DNA of 64,000 nucleotides from Clostridium sp. NkU-1 (GCA_001312405.1 BBDR01000002.1:186001-250000), one strand, 5' to 3'. Positions 7,707-20,400 are shown, counted from the stretch's first letter. Notes: generated from the letters alone by a model not told the origin. Made by a program: numbers and translations.

Positions 7707-9523
7707 ATGCAAGATTGCTATATGCCCACGGGGAATGAATTTGTCAGCCTGCCGACATTGGACCAGACCACAGCGTCCATAGAAAGTTTTACGGTGCTGC
7801 ATATGGGCTACAAAGGGATGCTGGCTTTTTGGGGTGGTGAAAGCGAACCTCTCATACGGCCCTTTGTGCGGGCGGAGGAAGGGGATCTGCTCTGTGATTT
7901 AAAATGGAAGCGGGAATGTGACTGGATTCCCAGATTTGAATCTGAAAAGGACGGCGTTTGCACAGAGGGCATTTTCCTGGCTCCCATAGGTCAGAAGGCC
8001 TTTGCCATACGGTTGACCGTCGCGAATCATTCCGGCAAAGATAGGGAGATTTCCTGCGGTCTCAGCGGGGCCTGGGGAAAAGTGACTCACAGCGTCAACG
8101 AGGATAAGACGGTTACGGGACAGAGAAAAGTATATCACTCCGGCTGGAATGAAGGCCCGGTCTTTGATTTGTCCATTGGAATGCCGGTTATGGCATTTGC
8201 GCCCATGGCGGCTTTGCCTGTTAAATGGGAATTTGAACAGGGAGAGGAAATACGCTATAAGGGAACCCATGATTGCCGGTTAAAATCCGGAGAATCAGTG
8301 GTGTTTGACATTTTCTGGGGCATTGGCTTTGAAGAGGTGTCCGCGGCCACGGCGGCAAAAGAACTTTTGCGGCAGAACTTTGATGCGGTTTACGAGGAAA
8401 CTCTGTGCTGGCTGCGGGAGCGTCAGAAAACCGTGGGCATACCGGATGTGGATTCCCTGTTAAACAGGAACTTGTTTTTCAACTTCTTTTATGCCACGGG
8501 CATGACCATGGATACGGAGGAAGTGGTCATGGTCACCTCCAGAAGCCCCAGGTATTACGTCAGCGCAGCCTATTGGGACAGGGACAGCCTGCTGTGGAGT
8601 TTTCCTTCTATTCTTAAGGCGGACCCCCAGTATGCAAAGGAACTTCTGGATTACGTATTTACCCGTCAGATCAAACAAATCGGCATTCACAGCCGCTACA
8701 TAGACGGGACAGTGTTGGAACCGGGCTTTGAACTGGATGAGTTGTGCGCTCCCTTAATGGCCCTTAGCCGTTACGTAAATGCTACGGGAGAGGTTTCCAT
8801 TTTGAAAGAAAGCCATATTGAGAGAGGAGTAAAGAAAATCCTTTCGATTTTAAAGACCAAGCGAAGCGAGGCCCTTCATCTGTATGAAACCTTTTTACAG
8901 CCAACGGACGACATGCGGTTTATCCCTATGGCACATATGACAATGTTCTGACCTGGCGGTGCCTGCGGGATCTGGAGAAACTGTACCGGAATTTGTGGCC
9001 TACTGAAACGCTTAAGTGGCTGGAAGAAGAAGCTTCAACCTTGTTTCGCGCCATTTGCACCCATTGTATTAAGGAGTATCAGGGGAAAAAGATTTTTGTC
9101 TGGTCCGTAGACGAGGAAGGGAACTGGGATGTGTACGACGAACCGCCGGGAAGTCTGGAGCTTTTGCCCTTTTTAGGCTTTTGTACCAGAGAGGATTCCA
9201 TTTGGCAAAACACAGTTGAGATCCTGCGGAGTCCAGATTATGCATACTCTTTTGCAGGAAAGCCTTTTTCCGATATTGGCTGTCCCCATGCGCCCCACCC
9301 CTGGATACTGAGCGTTGCCAACGGGCTGATCAGCGGCAGGAAGGAAGCGTCTTTAGACTTTCTGCGCAGGGCTTCCATGGACAATGGAATTGCCTGTGAA
9401 AGTGTGGATGAAATGACCGGCGAATGTACCACGGGAGCAGCATTTGCGACCTGTGCCGGATTTTTGGCTTATTGCTTAATGGAAGGGTTGAATGAGGGAG
9501 GTGTGGAAAATGATTCAATATGA
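7707..9523 (+). CDS. Six-hairpin ((alpha/alpha)6-barrel) glycosidase, GH125/GH15-like
   Basis: A cytoplasmic glycosidase of about 605 residues without signal peptide. An N-terminal beta-sandwich-like part (residues about 1-220) precedes an alpha-helical barrel with YWDRDSLLWSFPSIL, GFELDELCAPLMALSRY, WSVDEEGNWD, FSDIGCPHAPHPWILSVANG and ESVDEMTGECTTGAAF. The paired acidic residues and the GCPH/SVANG pattern recall GH125 and related glucoamylase-type families. The frame breaks near 8925: one missing base in RFIP-YGTYDNVLTW, after which 8993-9523 completes it. As first gene behind the promoter and next to a GH65 phosphorylase, it probably trims imported alpha-glucooligosaccharides. Exact family and linkage are uncertain. 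Confidence 0.65.
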
Positions 9524-11669
9524 GCCATGGAAGATACGCTGTGAGGGCAGAGAGGACCCAAAGTTTTTGGAAAGCATATTCAGCCAGGCAAACGGCTATC
9601 TGGGGTCCCGCTGTGCATTTTACATGGACGGGGCAAAGGCCCACGAGCGCTGTAACTATCTGGCAGGCGGCTTTGAGTATATCGGTCCCGGTGTTACGGA
9701 CATGGTGAACTTGCCGGATCTGTTTCACTTTCAGCTTTCCCTGGGGACAGGAGATTACCTATCCTTTTCCCAATCCCTGGATATGGGTAACGGCCTTTTT
9801 GAGAGGAAGTCGGTGTGGAAAGATAAGGAAGGAAGAGAAACGCAAATTGACATTTCCCGCTTTATCAGCATGGATAACAAACACTTATCGGCCCTTTCTC
9901 TGGAACTTACGGCCTTAAACTACAGCGGAAATGCAGCAGTTTTCATGGGGATAGACGGGAAAACCGTGAACCTGCCTGTGGATGACGACCAGACAAAGGA
10001 AAACTTGGATACCGTGTCTTTGCTCTCTGTTTCAGAGACGGAAACAGGAGAGGACTATTGTTTTTTAAAGGCTGACAGCAAAGCTTCCGGCCGTCTGCAT
10101 GTAGCCATGACTGCCCGCATTTTTCAAAGCAAGGGCACGGCAAAGGACGCTTCGGTGACCGACTGCCCGGCGAAAGAACTGAACATTCCGCTGGTAAAAG
10201 GGGAAATGGTGAGAATCGAAAAGATTCTATATACGGAAGCAGTTTTTAAGGATTTAAAAGCAGCTTCCAAAGATTCCCAAACACTCCCTAAGGCTGGGCA
10301 GGACTTACGCCCCCACGTCGTAAACCATTCCTTTGCGGAATTGTTAAAGACAGCGAAGAGGCCTGGAAATCCCGATGGGACCAGGCTGACATACAGATCA
10401 CCCAAAAAGGAACCACAGTTCCATTCAGTCCGCCCTGCGGTACAACTTATTTCAGCTTATTCAGAATTGCCCATACGACAATCCCACGGCCAGCATTGGT
10501 GCAAGAGGCTTGACCCATGGACGGTACAAGGCTGCTGCTTCTGGGACACGGACATTTTTCTGCTGCCGTTTTACCTGTATACGGACCCGCAGGCAGCAAG
10601 AGATTTGATCCTGTTTCGCTTAAACACCCTGCCGGACGCAAAGAAGAACGCAGAGGCGCTGAATCTGCCGGGAGCCAGGTATCCGTGGATGTGCTCCATA
10701 GGAGCGTAGAACAATGCCAAAGCTGGGACATCGGGCGCTGTGAGATTCACATTACCGCAGATGTGGCCTATGCCGTCCACAACTACTTAAAGGTTTCAGG
10801 AGATGAAACCCTGGGGCACCAGTCGGCGCAGCTGTATGTGGAAACTGCCAGGTATTGGGCCGGAAGATTTTCCTATGACCCAAGAAAGGACGTTTATAAC
10901 CTGCTCTTTGTTAAGGGACCCGATGAATACTGCGGCGTCTCGGGAAACAACGCCTATACGGTACTTCTGGCCCGCCATAATCTCTGGCTGGCATTGGAGG
11001 CGGTCCGGAGAAAGGAAGCGGAAGCCAGTGCTCCGGAAATGAAAAAATGGCGGGATATCATAGAAAAAAAGCCAGGTTGAATACGATTCTGACAGGGATT
11101 TATACATTCAGGACGACAATTTCCTCCGGCTGGAGGCATTTCCAGGGAGAAAGGCCGGGGACGGAAGCGCAGCATACCACCAGTACGATTTCGACTGGCT
11201 CCAAAGGTATCAGGTGATAAAGCAGGCGGATTTGATACTGCTCATGGTCTTAAAGCCGGAATTGTTTACGAAACGGCAGCAAAAAGCTATATGGGACTTT
11301 TATGAACCGCTGACGCTTCATGATTCCAGCTTAAGCTTTGGGATTCACGCCTGGGCGGCGGCATATTTAGGCCTGGAGCAGAAGGCTTGTGAATATTTTG
11401 ATAAAAGCCTGTTTCTGGATCTGGAAGACCGGATGAAGAATACGGGACGGGAAGGCATTCATTTGGCAGCAGTAGGCGCTACCTGGCAGGCAGTGGTTTT
11501 TGGTTTCGCAGGTCTGTCACTGGGAAAGGGCGGCAGGCCGGAGCTGGCTCCAAGGCTTCCAAAGGACTGGGAACGTTTATCTTTTCACTTTTATATAAAA
11601 GGAAAGCGGTACTTAGCAGTAATTGATGAAAAAGGCGGAAGGATAGAAGCAGAAGATAATAAAAAATAA
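9510..11669 (+). CDS. GH65 disaccharide phosphorylase
   Basis: An inverting alpha-glucoside phosphorylase giving beta-glucose 1-phosphate, about 720 residues, cytoplasmic. The ATG at 9510 follows GAGGGAGGTG and overlaps the preceding stop. Order: N-terminal beta-sandwich (FSQANGYLGSRCAF), linker, catalytic barrel (CCFWDTDIFLLPF, CQSWDIGRCEIHITADVAYA), catalytic Glu in GPDEYCG, then FGIHAWAAAYLG and the C-terminal beta-sheet. Frame breaks: missing A near 10344 and 10400, missing G near 10523 and 10703, and an extra A at 11064-11070. All major motifs survive once these are corrected. Maltose, kojibiose, trehalose and nigerose phosphorylases share this fold. Context (see GH31 genes, pgmB) favours an alpha-1,3- or alpha-1,6-linked glucobiose. 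Confidence 0.85.
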
Positions 11670-11688
11670 TAAGAAAGAAGGTGATTTT

Positions 11689-12694
11689 ATGAAGCGGCCC
11701 GGTTTAAAGGATGTGGCCGAAATGGCGGGGGTTTCCATTGCTACGGTGTCTTATGTCATTAATAATACGCCCTCCCAAAGCTTAAGCACTGAAACGATTA
11801 AGCGGGTGAATGACGCCATAAAGGAACTGGGATACATTCCCAATCTGGCGGCCCGCACCCTGGTAAACAACAAAAGTAACTTATTAGGAGTGCTGATTCC
11901 CCAGACGGAATCAGGAAAAGAATTAATGTTTTCCAATCCCTTTTACGGTGATTTCATGTCGGCGGCGGAGTATACGGCCCGCAAAAGCGGTTATCACATT
12001 ATGATTTCCGGAGCTGATTCCGGCCAGACTTACGCGGAAGTAGCCAGGACCCGGGGACTGGACGGCGTGATCGTGGTGGGAATGAATGATGACGAGGAAT
12101 GCCGTCAGTTAAAAAAACTTAAACATCCCTGTGGTACTGGTAGACAGTTACTGCGAAGCTTCCGGCTTTCACAGGGTCAGCGTGGACGATATGCAGGGCG
12201 GGTACATGGCTACCAAGTATCTGCTTGAAAAAGGGCTTAGAAGAATTGCCCACGTGACCGGGCATGTCAAAGACAGGGGCGTGAATTTCCTGCGTTATAA
12301 AGGATATGAAAAGGCCCTGGGAGAGTACGGATTGAGTACAGAGGAATCCCTGCTATTGTCGGGAGAGGTGTCCTTTGAATACGGCTGTAAAATGGGGGAA
12401 TATCTGGCGGGGCTGGCTGAGCGGCCTGACGGAGTGTTTGTTTGTGCAGACATTCTGGCGGTGGGCTTATGTATGGGACTGCGCGGGAGGGGCGTAAGGA
12501 TTCCAAAGGATATTTCCGTCATAGGTTTTGACGATTCACTGCTTTCCAGAACCTGTGATCCGTCTCTTACCACCATACATCAGGATGTGGCGGCAAAGGG
12601 GATGGAAGCGGTGAAACTCCTGATAAATGAGAACCACACACTACAAAACAAGGTATTTCCATTAACTTTGGTAGAAAGGGGATCAGTGCGCTGA
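11689..12694 (+). CDS. LacI-family transcriptional regulator
   Basis: Likely sugar-responsive repressor of this operon; 334 residues. N-terminal helix-turn-helix LKDVAEMAGVSIATVSYVIN and hinge IPNLAARTL are followed by a periplasmic-binding-type sensor domain (SNLLGVLIPQ, VFVCADILAVGLC, SVIGFDDSLLSR, SLTTIHQD). One extra A near 12122 breaks the frame; correction joins LKKLNIP to VVLVDSYCEAS. It starts after AAGAAGGTG, 19 bases from the GH65 gene, so it is co-transcribed. The operator at 7671 is a plausible target. Confidence 0.9.
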
Positions 12695-12749
12695 TCCTTT
12701 TACGAAAACAAAGCAACATCCATTCTTTCTATTAAGGAGACAGTTTATT

Positions 12750-14021
12750 ATGATGAAGTTAGCAAAAAGATATAAATGGGCCGTAAGTGCAATGGCATGT
12801 GCAGCAGTTTTACTCTCCGGATGCAGTTCCAAAACTGCAGAAAAACCCGCAGCCGGAGAAGAAGTTACAATCCGGCTGGATCAGTTTTCCGGCAGTGGCG
12901 CGTCTGAGGAAGCACTGAAAAAGATGATTGCGAAATTCAACGAGCAGTATCCGGACATCAAGGTGGAACTGCAAAGCTTTGGCTATGACGACTATTTCAC
13001 TCAGCTGCAGTCCAAAATCGTCGGCGGCAGTGCGGCGGATGTATTTGAACTGAATTTTGAGAATTTCGTGGCCTATGCGTCGGAAGATGTACTTCTGGAT
13101 GTGGGTGGTTTAATGGGGGAGGCTTCAGGCTTTAATCAGACGGCTTTGAAAGCCTTCCAGTACGAGGGAAAACAATTTGGAATTCCGAATTCCTTCTCCA
13201 ATGTGGTGCTTATATACAACAAGGATTTATTTGACAAGGCAGGAGCAGAATATCCTACCGACGACTGGACCTGGACGGAAATGTTAGAGGCTGCAAAGAA
13301 AATCCGCGCCCTTTCCCAGGACACCTATGGTTTGTACCGTCCCGTAAGCTTCCATGAATTTTACAAAGGGGTGAAGCAGAACGGCGGAAGCTTATTAAGC
13401 GAGGATGGAAAGAAATTTACGGTCAATTTACCGCAGAATGTGGAAACGCTGGAAATCATGTCCGGTTGGGTGAAGGACAGCAATGTTATGCCCTCAGACG
13501 CACAAATGGGCGGCATGGGCGATTGGGATTTGTTTAAGACCGGACGTCTTGGCATGATTGTAACCGGAATCTGGGCCTTCAGTGACTTTACAGATAACTG
13601 CAATTTTGCCTGGGACGTAGCGCTTGAGCCGGGTAATACCACAAAAGCCACTCACTTTTTCTCAAATGCTTACGTGGTAAACAAAGAAACCGCCAATCCT
13701 GAAGCCGCTGCCGCTTTGGCCGCTTTCCTGGCAGGAAGCAAGGAAGCCGCACAAATCCGCGTGGATGCAAGCTGGGAGCTTCCGCCTGTTACCTATTCGG
13801 ACGTACTGGATTCCTATTTAGAGGTCACTCCGCCGGAGAACCGGGAAGCTGTGTTTAAATCCCTGGATTATCTGGTAACACCGCCGGTGGTAAAACAGCA
13901 GTCTGAAATGCAGGAAATCATCACAAAGCACTTAAACAACTCCATTTCCGGGAACGTTACCGCTAAAGACGCACTGGATGAGTGTCAGGCGGAACTGGAA
14001 CAGAAGATCAAATTAGACTGA
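12750..14021 (+). CDS. Sugar ABC transporter solute-binding lipoprotein (family 1)
   Basis: A 423-residue lipoprotein that captures oligosaccharide outside the membrane. The signal peptide ends in the lipobox LLSGC (Cys about residue 25). The mature part has family 1 features: ITIRLDQFSG-like start, KFNEQYPDIKVELQSFGY, FGIPNSFSNVVLIYNKDLFD, DDWTWTEMLEAAKKI and WELPPV. It is intact. The start follows AAGGAGACAG, 55 bases after the LacI gene, and two permease genes follow. No ATPase gene is present, so the importer probably uses a shared MsmX-type ATPase. Confidence 0.92.
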   Translation: MMKLAKRYKWAVSAMACAAVLLSGCSSKTAEKPAAGEEVTIRLDQFSGSGASEEALKKMIAKFNEQYPDIKVELQSFGYDDYFTQLQSKIVGGSAADVFELNFENFVAYASEDVLLDVGGLMGEASGFNQTALKAFQYEGKQFGIPNSFSNVVLIYNKDLFDKAGAEYPTDDWTWTEMLEAAKKIRALSQDTYGLYRPVSFHEFYKGVKQNGGSLLSEDGKKFTVNLPQNVETLEIMSGWVKDSNVMPSDAQMGGMGDWDLFKTGRLGMIVTGIWAFSDFTDNCNFAWDVALEPGNTTKATHFFSNAYVVNKETANPEAAAALAAFLAGSKEAAQIRVDASWELPPVTYSDVLDSYLEVTPPENREAVFKSLDYLVTPPVVKQQSEMQEIITKHLNNSISGNVTAKDALDECQAELEQKIKLD

Positions 14022-14052
14022 CGTTTATCGTGCCTGACAGGAGGGAACTGCT

Positions 14053-14968
14053 ATGTATAAAAAACAGGGGGTAAAGGCCTTTTTCTTTCTTTTGCCAAGT
14101 ATGGCCGGACTTGTGCTGTTTAATCTGATTCCGATTTTTGCCTCGTTGCTGCTTAGTCTCACCGATTGGTCGGGGATGAGCAGGGTAAGGCTGTTCCACG
14201 GTTTTTTCCAATTTGTCGGCGACAAGTTCGTGGGGTTTTCCAATTACTCCCAGCTTGTCAAAGACTCTGAATTCTGGGCGGTTTTGGGGCATAACGCCTA
14301 TTTCATTCTGCTGTACCTTCCGCTGGTCCTGCTGTTTTCCTTAATGGTTGCCCTGATCATTCAGCGAAAGAGCCGCATGGCCCCCGTTTACCGGATGCTT
14401 TACTACATACCGGTTCTGACCAGCTGGGTGGCGGGAGCCTGATCTGGAAATGGATGTTAAGTCCGGAGTACGGGCCGATCAACAATGCTTGGCAGGCCTG
14501 GGGATTAAGGGGCCATTATGGCTCCAAAGCGAGGTATGGGCAATGCCTTCCATCGTCCTGGCCAGCGTGTGGAAGGACATGGGATTTTACGGAATGATAC
14601 TCCTTAGCGGCCTTTTGGCCATAAATCCCGAGTACTACGAGGCCGCTGACATTGACGGGGCGGGATATTTTCAGAAGTTTAAAAGTATTACCCTGCCCCT
14701 GCTGTCACCGATTTTGTTCTACGTCATCATGCTGTCCCTGATCAATGCCTTTCAGCTTTTCCCGCAGATCATGGTCATGACCAAGAACGGCGACGCAGGA
14801 CCTAACGGGGCCACCATGGTTATGGTGGAGCGGATTTACAAATACGCCTTTAAGTTTGGCCGTATGGGTTATGCAGCGGCATGGTCATGGGTGTTGTTTG
14901 TCATTATTTTTGCCTTTACCGCACTGCAGAACGTGCTGCAAAGAAAGTGGGTGTATTATGAGTCGTAA
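14053..14968 (+). CDS. Sugar ABC transporter permease 1 (MalF/UgpA type, frameshifted)
   Basis: Inner-membrane permease of about 305 residues. It opens KAFFFLLPSMAGLVLFNLIP, followed by YFILLYLPLVLLFSLMVALI, and carries the EAA loop EYYEAADIDGAG that docks the ATPase. Two missing bases break the frame: a C near 14440 (VAGA-LIWKWMLSPEYG) and a T near 14491 (INNALAGLGIKGP). Correction gives a normal-length permease. Its last 11 bases overlap the next gene. Confidence 0.88.
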
Positions 14969-15781
14969 AGCGGTATCTGGAGTTTTATACCATTTGACGG
15001 CTGTCCTGCTATCGGTGGTGACCTTGCTTCCGTTTTTCTGGATGCTGTCTACTTCTTTTAAGGACTACGGCGCAATCATGGCCCTGCCCATACAGTGGAT
15101 ACCAAAAAATCCAACCTTTAAGAATTTCTCGGATTTATTCAGCAAAGAGGGAATGACCGTTTCCATGTTTAATTCCCTTGTGGTTTCCACTAGCTCTGTA
15201 GTCGTGACGATTATCAGTTCTTCTATGGCTGCCTTTGCCTTTGCAAAACTGGATTTTAAGGGGAAAAATGTCGTTTTTCTGGTTTACCTGGCAACCATGA
15301 TGATTCCTTCCCAGGTACTGTTCATCCCTCTTTACTTACTGATGGGAGAACTGAAGCTGGTGGATAGCCTGGGGGCTTTGGTACTGCCAAGCGTGTTCAA
15401 GGTGTTTGCGGTGTTTATGCTGCGCCAGCGCATGATGACGATTCCTAATGTCTATATAGAAGCGCCAGCCATTGACGGCGCGGGAATTTTTACTGTCTTT
15501 GTACGGATCATATGCCCATGTGCAAGTCCAGCCTGGCGACTTTGGCGATTATCTGCTTTATGGATGCATGGAATGACTATCTATTGCCGCTGGTCATGCT
15601 GACCACAAAGACAAAGTTTACCCTGCCAATTATTTTAAGCTCCTTAAACGGGCAGTACAAAAGCGAATACAACTTACTCATGGCGGGGGCCCTGGTTTCC
15701 ATGCTTCCGATTCTGGTGGTTTATGCTTTGGCACAGAAGTATTTTGCAGCAGGATTACAGGTAGGAGGTGTGAAAGGATGA
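14958..15781 (+). CDS. Sugar ABC transporter permease 2 (MalG/UgpE type, frameshifted)
   Basis: Second permease, about 274 residues. Typical N terminus LLSVVTLLPFFWMLSTSFK, then AFAFAKLDFKGKN, TMMIPSQVLFIPLYLL and the docking loop with IDGAG (EAPAIDGAG). One base is missing near 15513, where VRII should continue LPMCKSSLATLAIICFMDAWND. The start overlaps permease 1 and the stop overlaps the ATG of the GH31 gene (ATGA), so the genes are translationally coupled. Confidence 0.88.
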
Positions 15782-17388
15782 AATGTTTGCTTGCTGGTCA
15801 GGCCGTTTACGGATTTGGAGAACGGTTTGACGCATTGAATCAGGAGGGCCTTGCCCGGGAAAACCACGTATATGAAACCTTTACCAATCAGGGGGCTTCC
15901 ACCTATCTGCCCATTCCCTTTGCCTTGACGGACGGGGGCGGAGGGCTTTATGTGGATACACTGGAAAAGTTTACAGTTTTTACGGAAAAAAACCGATGAA
16001 GGAATCGTCTTTACCCTTCCGGACCAATACGATGTGCGGACATTTACTGGGAAGCCCTTAGAGGTTCTTAAAGAGTTTACTGCACTTACGGGGCGGCCCA
16101 GGCTGCCGCCGGACTGGGCCTTTGGCCTTTGGATGTCCGCTAACCGCTGGGATAGTCAGGCGGTGGTGGAAGAAGTGGTGGAAGAGGCTGTCAGGCAGGG
16201 GATGAAGCCCTCTGTGGTGGTAATTGAAGCCTGGAGTGATGAAGCCACCTTTTACCGCTTTGACAAAGAGCGTTTTCCTGATCCGGAAAAGATGATCCGG
16301 GACCTTCACGAAAAAGGAATCCGCCTGATTCTCTGGCAGGTTCCGGTTTTAAAAAAACTGGAGCCAGGGCGCACTTGTCCGGAGCACGAGGCAGACTGCG
16401 CTGAAGCGGTCCAAAAGGGCTTTGCTGTCACCAATGCCGACGGCTCTCCCTATCTGATTCCAGAAGGTCGCTGGTTCGGCGGTTCCATGATACCGGATTT
16501 TACCAATCCGGCGGCCTGTGACTGGTGGTTTGGAAAGCGGCAATACCTGCTTGACATGGGAGTGGACGGTTTTAAGACCGACGGCGGAGAGTTTGTATAT
16601 GACGATGGCGCCCGCTTCTTTGACGGGCGGACAGGAAGCCAGATGAAAAATGGTTATGCAATGGTTTACACCAGAGCCTATACAGACTTTATAGGAGATG
16701 AGAGGATGCTCTTTTCCAGGGCCGGATACACGGGCGCCCAGACAACGCCCATGCACTGGGCCGGGGACCAGCAGTCCACCTGGGAAGAACTGCGCCATGT
16801 GGTGACAGCGGCTTAAACGCCGGATTGTCGGGTCTGCCCTTCTGGGGCTTTGACCTTGCGGGCTTTGCAGGAAAGTTGCCTTCCGCCGAATTGTATCTGC
16901 GATCCTTCTGCCTGGCCTGCTTTGCTCCGGTCATGCAGTGGCACTCAGAACCGGCTTCCGGCCAGTTTTCCGAGCTTCTGGCGGCTTCGGAAGAAGAGAT
17001 CAATGACAGAAGCCCATGGAACATGGCAAAGGTAACAGGGAGGACAGAGGTCCTTGATATTTGCCAAAAATTTACAAAAGAAAGGGAGAGGCTGCTGCCT
17101 TATATTCTTAAGGAAGCAATGGTAAGTGCAAATACGGGCCGTCCCCTTATGGCCGCACTGGTGATTGACTGGCCGGAGGATAAAGAGGCCTGCGCGGTGG
17201 ATGACGAGTATATGTTTGGCTCCCGGCTTTTAGTGGCACCGGTTTTAGAGGAAGGAGTGACAGGAAGGCAGGTGTATCTGCCAAAAGGAAATTGGAACGA
17301 TTATTGGACAGGAGAACAAACGGTGGGTCCATGCCGTTTGTACAAAGAATGCCGGGCAGGAGAACTATTGGTCTGGCGTTTGAACTAG
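15778..17388 (+). CDS. Intracellular GH31 alpha-glucosidase lacking the usual N-terminal domain (frameshifted)
   Basis: Cytoplasmic GH31 retaining glucosidase, about 536 residues, no signal peptide. It begins directly with the core motif VYGFGERFDALNQ; GH31 enzymes normally have 100-200 residues of beta-sandwich before this point, and none can fit because the ATG overlaps the permease stop. Catalytic barrel motifs: WAFGLWMSANRWD, WSDEATFYRF, nucleophile Asp in FKTDGGEF and acid/base Asp in HWAGDQQSTW. The frame breaks at 15986-15992 (A7, reads correctly as A6) and near 16806 (missing base before GLNAGLSGLPFWGFD). It likely hydrolyses imported oligosaccharides. Confidence 0.85.
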
Positions 17389-17449
17389 TTTAACTGAAAG
17401 AGAAACCATTTCACAAGGAAATAACACTTATGATAAATGGAGGGGAAAT

Positions 17450-20400
17450 ATGAGAAAGAAGCTTATGGCCATTTTACTGAGCATATGCTGTATTTTGCTT
17501 AATGTATCACCAGCCTTTGCGCTGGAAGGAACGTGGCACGATCCTTATGGATTAAATGATATTTATGAAATAGAACCTACTGAGCGTTCGCCAAGAACCC
17601 CAGTCGCAGGCCAGTCTGTGCGGATACACAGCACCACCTGGCCTGTGGAATCCGGACAAAAGGTTTGGATTTCCTACACTGTAAATGGCGTAAAAAAGAC
17701 GGACATAGGCGCAGGCTGGTCCTATAACAGCGGGAATAATTCCTACTGGGAGGCGGATTTAGGCTCCTTTGCAAAAGGGGACGTTGTGGAGTATACGGTC
17801 CATGGGGACGCAAACGGCACAAACGCCAAAACCATCGGTCCCTTTACCTTTCACGTGACTGACTGGGAAAAAGTCAAATCCGTGTCTTTGAATTCCTATA
17901 ATAACGGAACTGTGGTTTTTGATGTGACGGCTGATACGGGAAATTTCTCCCCTAAGCTGGCTCTTAGCTTTACGGACGAGGAAACGGTGCGTTTCCAGCT
18001 TTCACCAAAGGGAGACGGGAAATTTGCTTCCGGTATATCCGGTTACACTGTAACGGAAAATGCCGAAAAAGTGGAAATAAAAACCGGCAAGCTGCGGCTC
18101 ACCGTCACAAAGAACCCATACGCCTTAGAGGTGTACAGCTGCGAACACAACAGGGTTTTGACTTCAAACGGCGGAATGGGTAAGGAGATGTCCTGGCTGA
18201 CCGACGGAAAAGACGTGATCGGGCAGTTCCGGGATGGGTATCTCTCTCCTTCCGACGAGCATTTCTACGGTTTCGGGGAGCATTATAACGGTGCGGAGAA
18301 ACGGGGAGAGGTGGTTGAAACCTATATTTACAACCAGTATCAGAACCAGGGAAGTAAGACCTATTTATCGGTTCCCTTTTTCGTTACCAGCAAAGGTTAC
18401 GGAATTTACTTAAATACCACCTGTTATTCCAGGTTCGATATGGCAGCTGCCAATGGGGACCGGTATGTGTTTGAAGCGGACACGGAACATGTGGATTCTC
18501 CCCTTTTGGATTACTACCTGATCAGCGCAAGTACGCCTGCGAAAGTGGTGGGGAAATACAACACAATTTCCGGTATGCCCCAGGAGCTTCCCAAATGGGC
18601 CTTCGGACTTTGGATGTCCGCCAATGAATGGGATACCCAGTCAGAAGCGCTGGAAGCCATGAACCAGTCTAAAAACAACGACATTCCTGCTACGGTTTTA
18701 GTGCTGGAACAGTGGAGCGACGAAAACACCTTTTATATCTGGAATGAAGCTGCCTATACGCCTGTTTCAGGCTCGGCTGCTTTAAGCAGCTCGGATTTCA
18801 CCTATGGATCCAAATGGCCCAATCCAAAGGCCATGACAGACACCCTTCATGAAAATGGCTTAAAACTTGTGCTGTGGCAGATCCCAGTTTTAAAATACAC
18901 GCCTTACTCCTATGGGCAGAAAGACAATGACGAGGCTTATATGCTCCAGAAGGGATATGCAGTTTCCGACGGTCATAACGGGGCCTACCGCATACCCGAA
19001 TCAGGGTGGTTCGGAAACAGTCTGCTGCTGGATTTCACCAATCCCGAAGCTGTAGAATGGTGGATGAACAAGCGGGCTTACCTTTTTGACGACATTAAGA
19101 TAGACGGCGTAAAAACAGACGGCGGGGAAATGGTTTGGCGTAAGGACACCTCTTTCCATAACGGAGGTACTGACCTTTCCATGCGAAACGCATACCCTAA
19201 CGCCTACATAAAGGGCTATAACGACTTTGTGAAGAAAAAAAACAGGGGAAGGAATCACCTTCAGCCGGTCAGGGACCGCAGGCGTTCAGACCTCCGGAGC
19301 CTTTTGGGCAGGAGATCAGACCTCCAGCTTTTCCGCTTTCCGGGACGCTCTCAGTGCCGGTTTAAGTGCCGGTATTTCAGGGGTACCGTTCTGGAGCTGG
19401 GATCTGGCCGGGTTTACAGGGAATTTCCCCTCTGCCGAGCTCTATAAGCGCAGTACCCAAATGGCTGCTTTTGCCCCGATTATGCAGTTCCACTCAGAGA
19501 AGTCCAATCCTTCTCCCAGTGAGGAACGCTCTCCCTGGAACGTTCAGAGCCGCACCGGTGACAACAGTATTGTTCCAATGTTCCGCAAATACATCAACAC
19601 CCGCATGAACTTACTGCCCTATATTTTCAGTGAGGCGCAAAACAGTGCCTATGTTGGAACGCCTATGATGAGGGCCATGTTCTTAGATAATCCTGAGGAT
19701 TCCAATACCTATGATTTAGAAGAACAGTATATGTTCGGCCGCAGCCTTTTGGTGGCTCCTGTTGTTCAGGAGGGACAGACCGTAAAAAGCGTATACTTAC
19801 CGGAAGGGGAATGGATTGATTTCTGGCACAATGCCCTGACCCCGGGCGGCATAACGAAAGACTATTATGTGGATGTGAACTCTATCCCTGTTTACGTTAA
19901 GTCCGGCAGTATCCTGCCCCTTAACTTAAACAAAAACTATGAGATCGGCGGTTCCATAGGCAATGATGTGGAAAATTACGAGAACCTTACCTTCCGTATC
20001 TACCTGAAGGAGAAAGCACCTATACCTTGTCCCACAGTGACCGGAGTACCATGACCGTCCGGGCAGCCGAGAATTTTGCGGCAGGTACTGTGACCGTTGA
20101 TCTGCCGGCCAGCCAGATTCCCATTACCACCCAGGTTTTTGGAACCAGACCCGGCGGAGTAAATGTAAACGGTCAGGCATTACAGGAAGTGAATACTCTG
20201 GACGGCTTTATAAAGGCGCAGAGCGGATACTACTATAACCAAAATGAAAAGCTTACCTATATCAAAACGACCTCCGGTTCTGTTAAAAAAATCGAATTAA
20301 AGGGCGTAAACAAAGCCCCTTATGAAGCGGAACACGCCTCCCTCAACCATGTATCAACCAACACGGATAAAAGCGGTTATTACGGGGAAGGCTTTGTGGA

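Noticed and set aside
9330..9728. Minus-strand open frame opposite the glycosidase/GH65 junction
   Set aside because: Shadow of GC-rich coding sequence; no ribosome-binding site or family resemblance.
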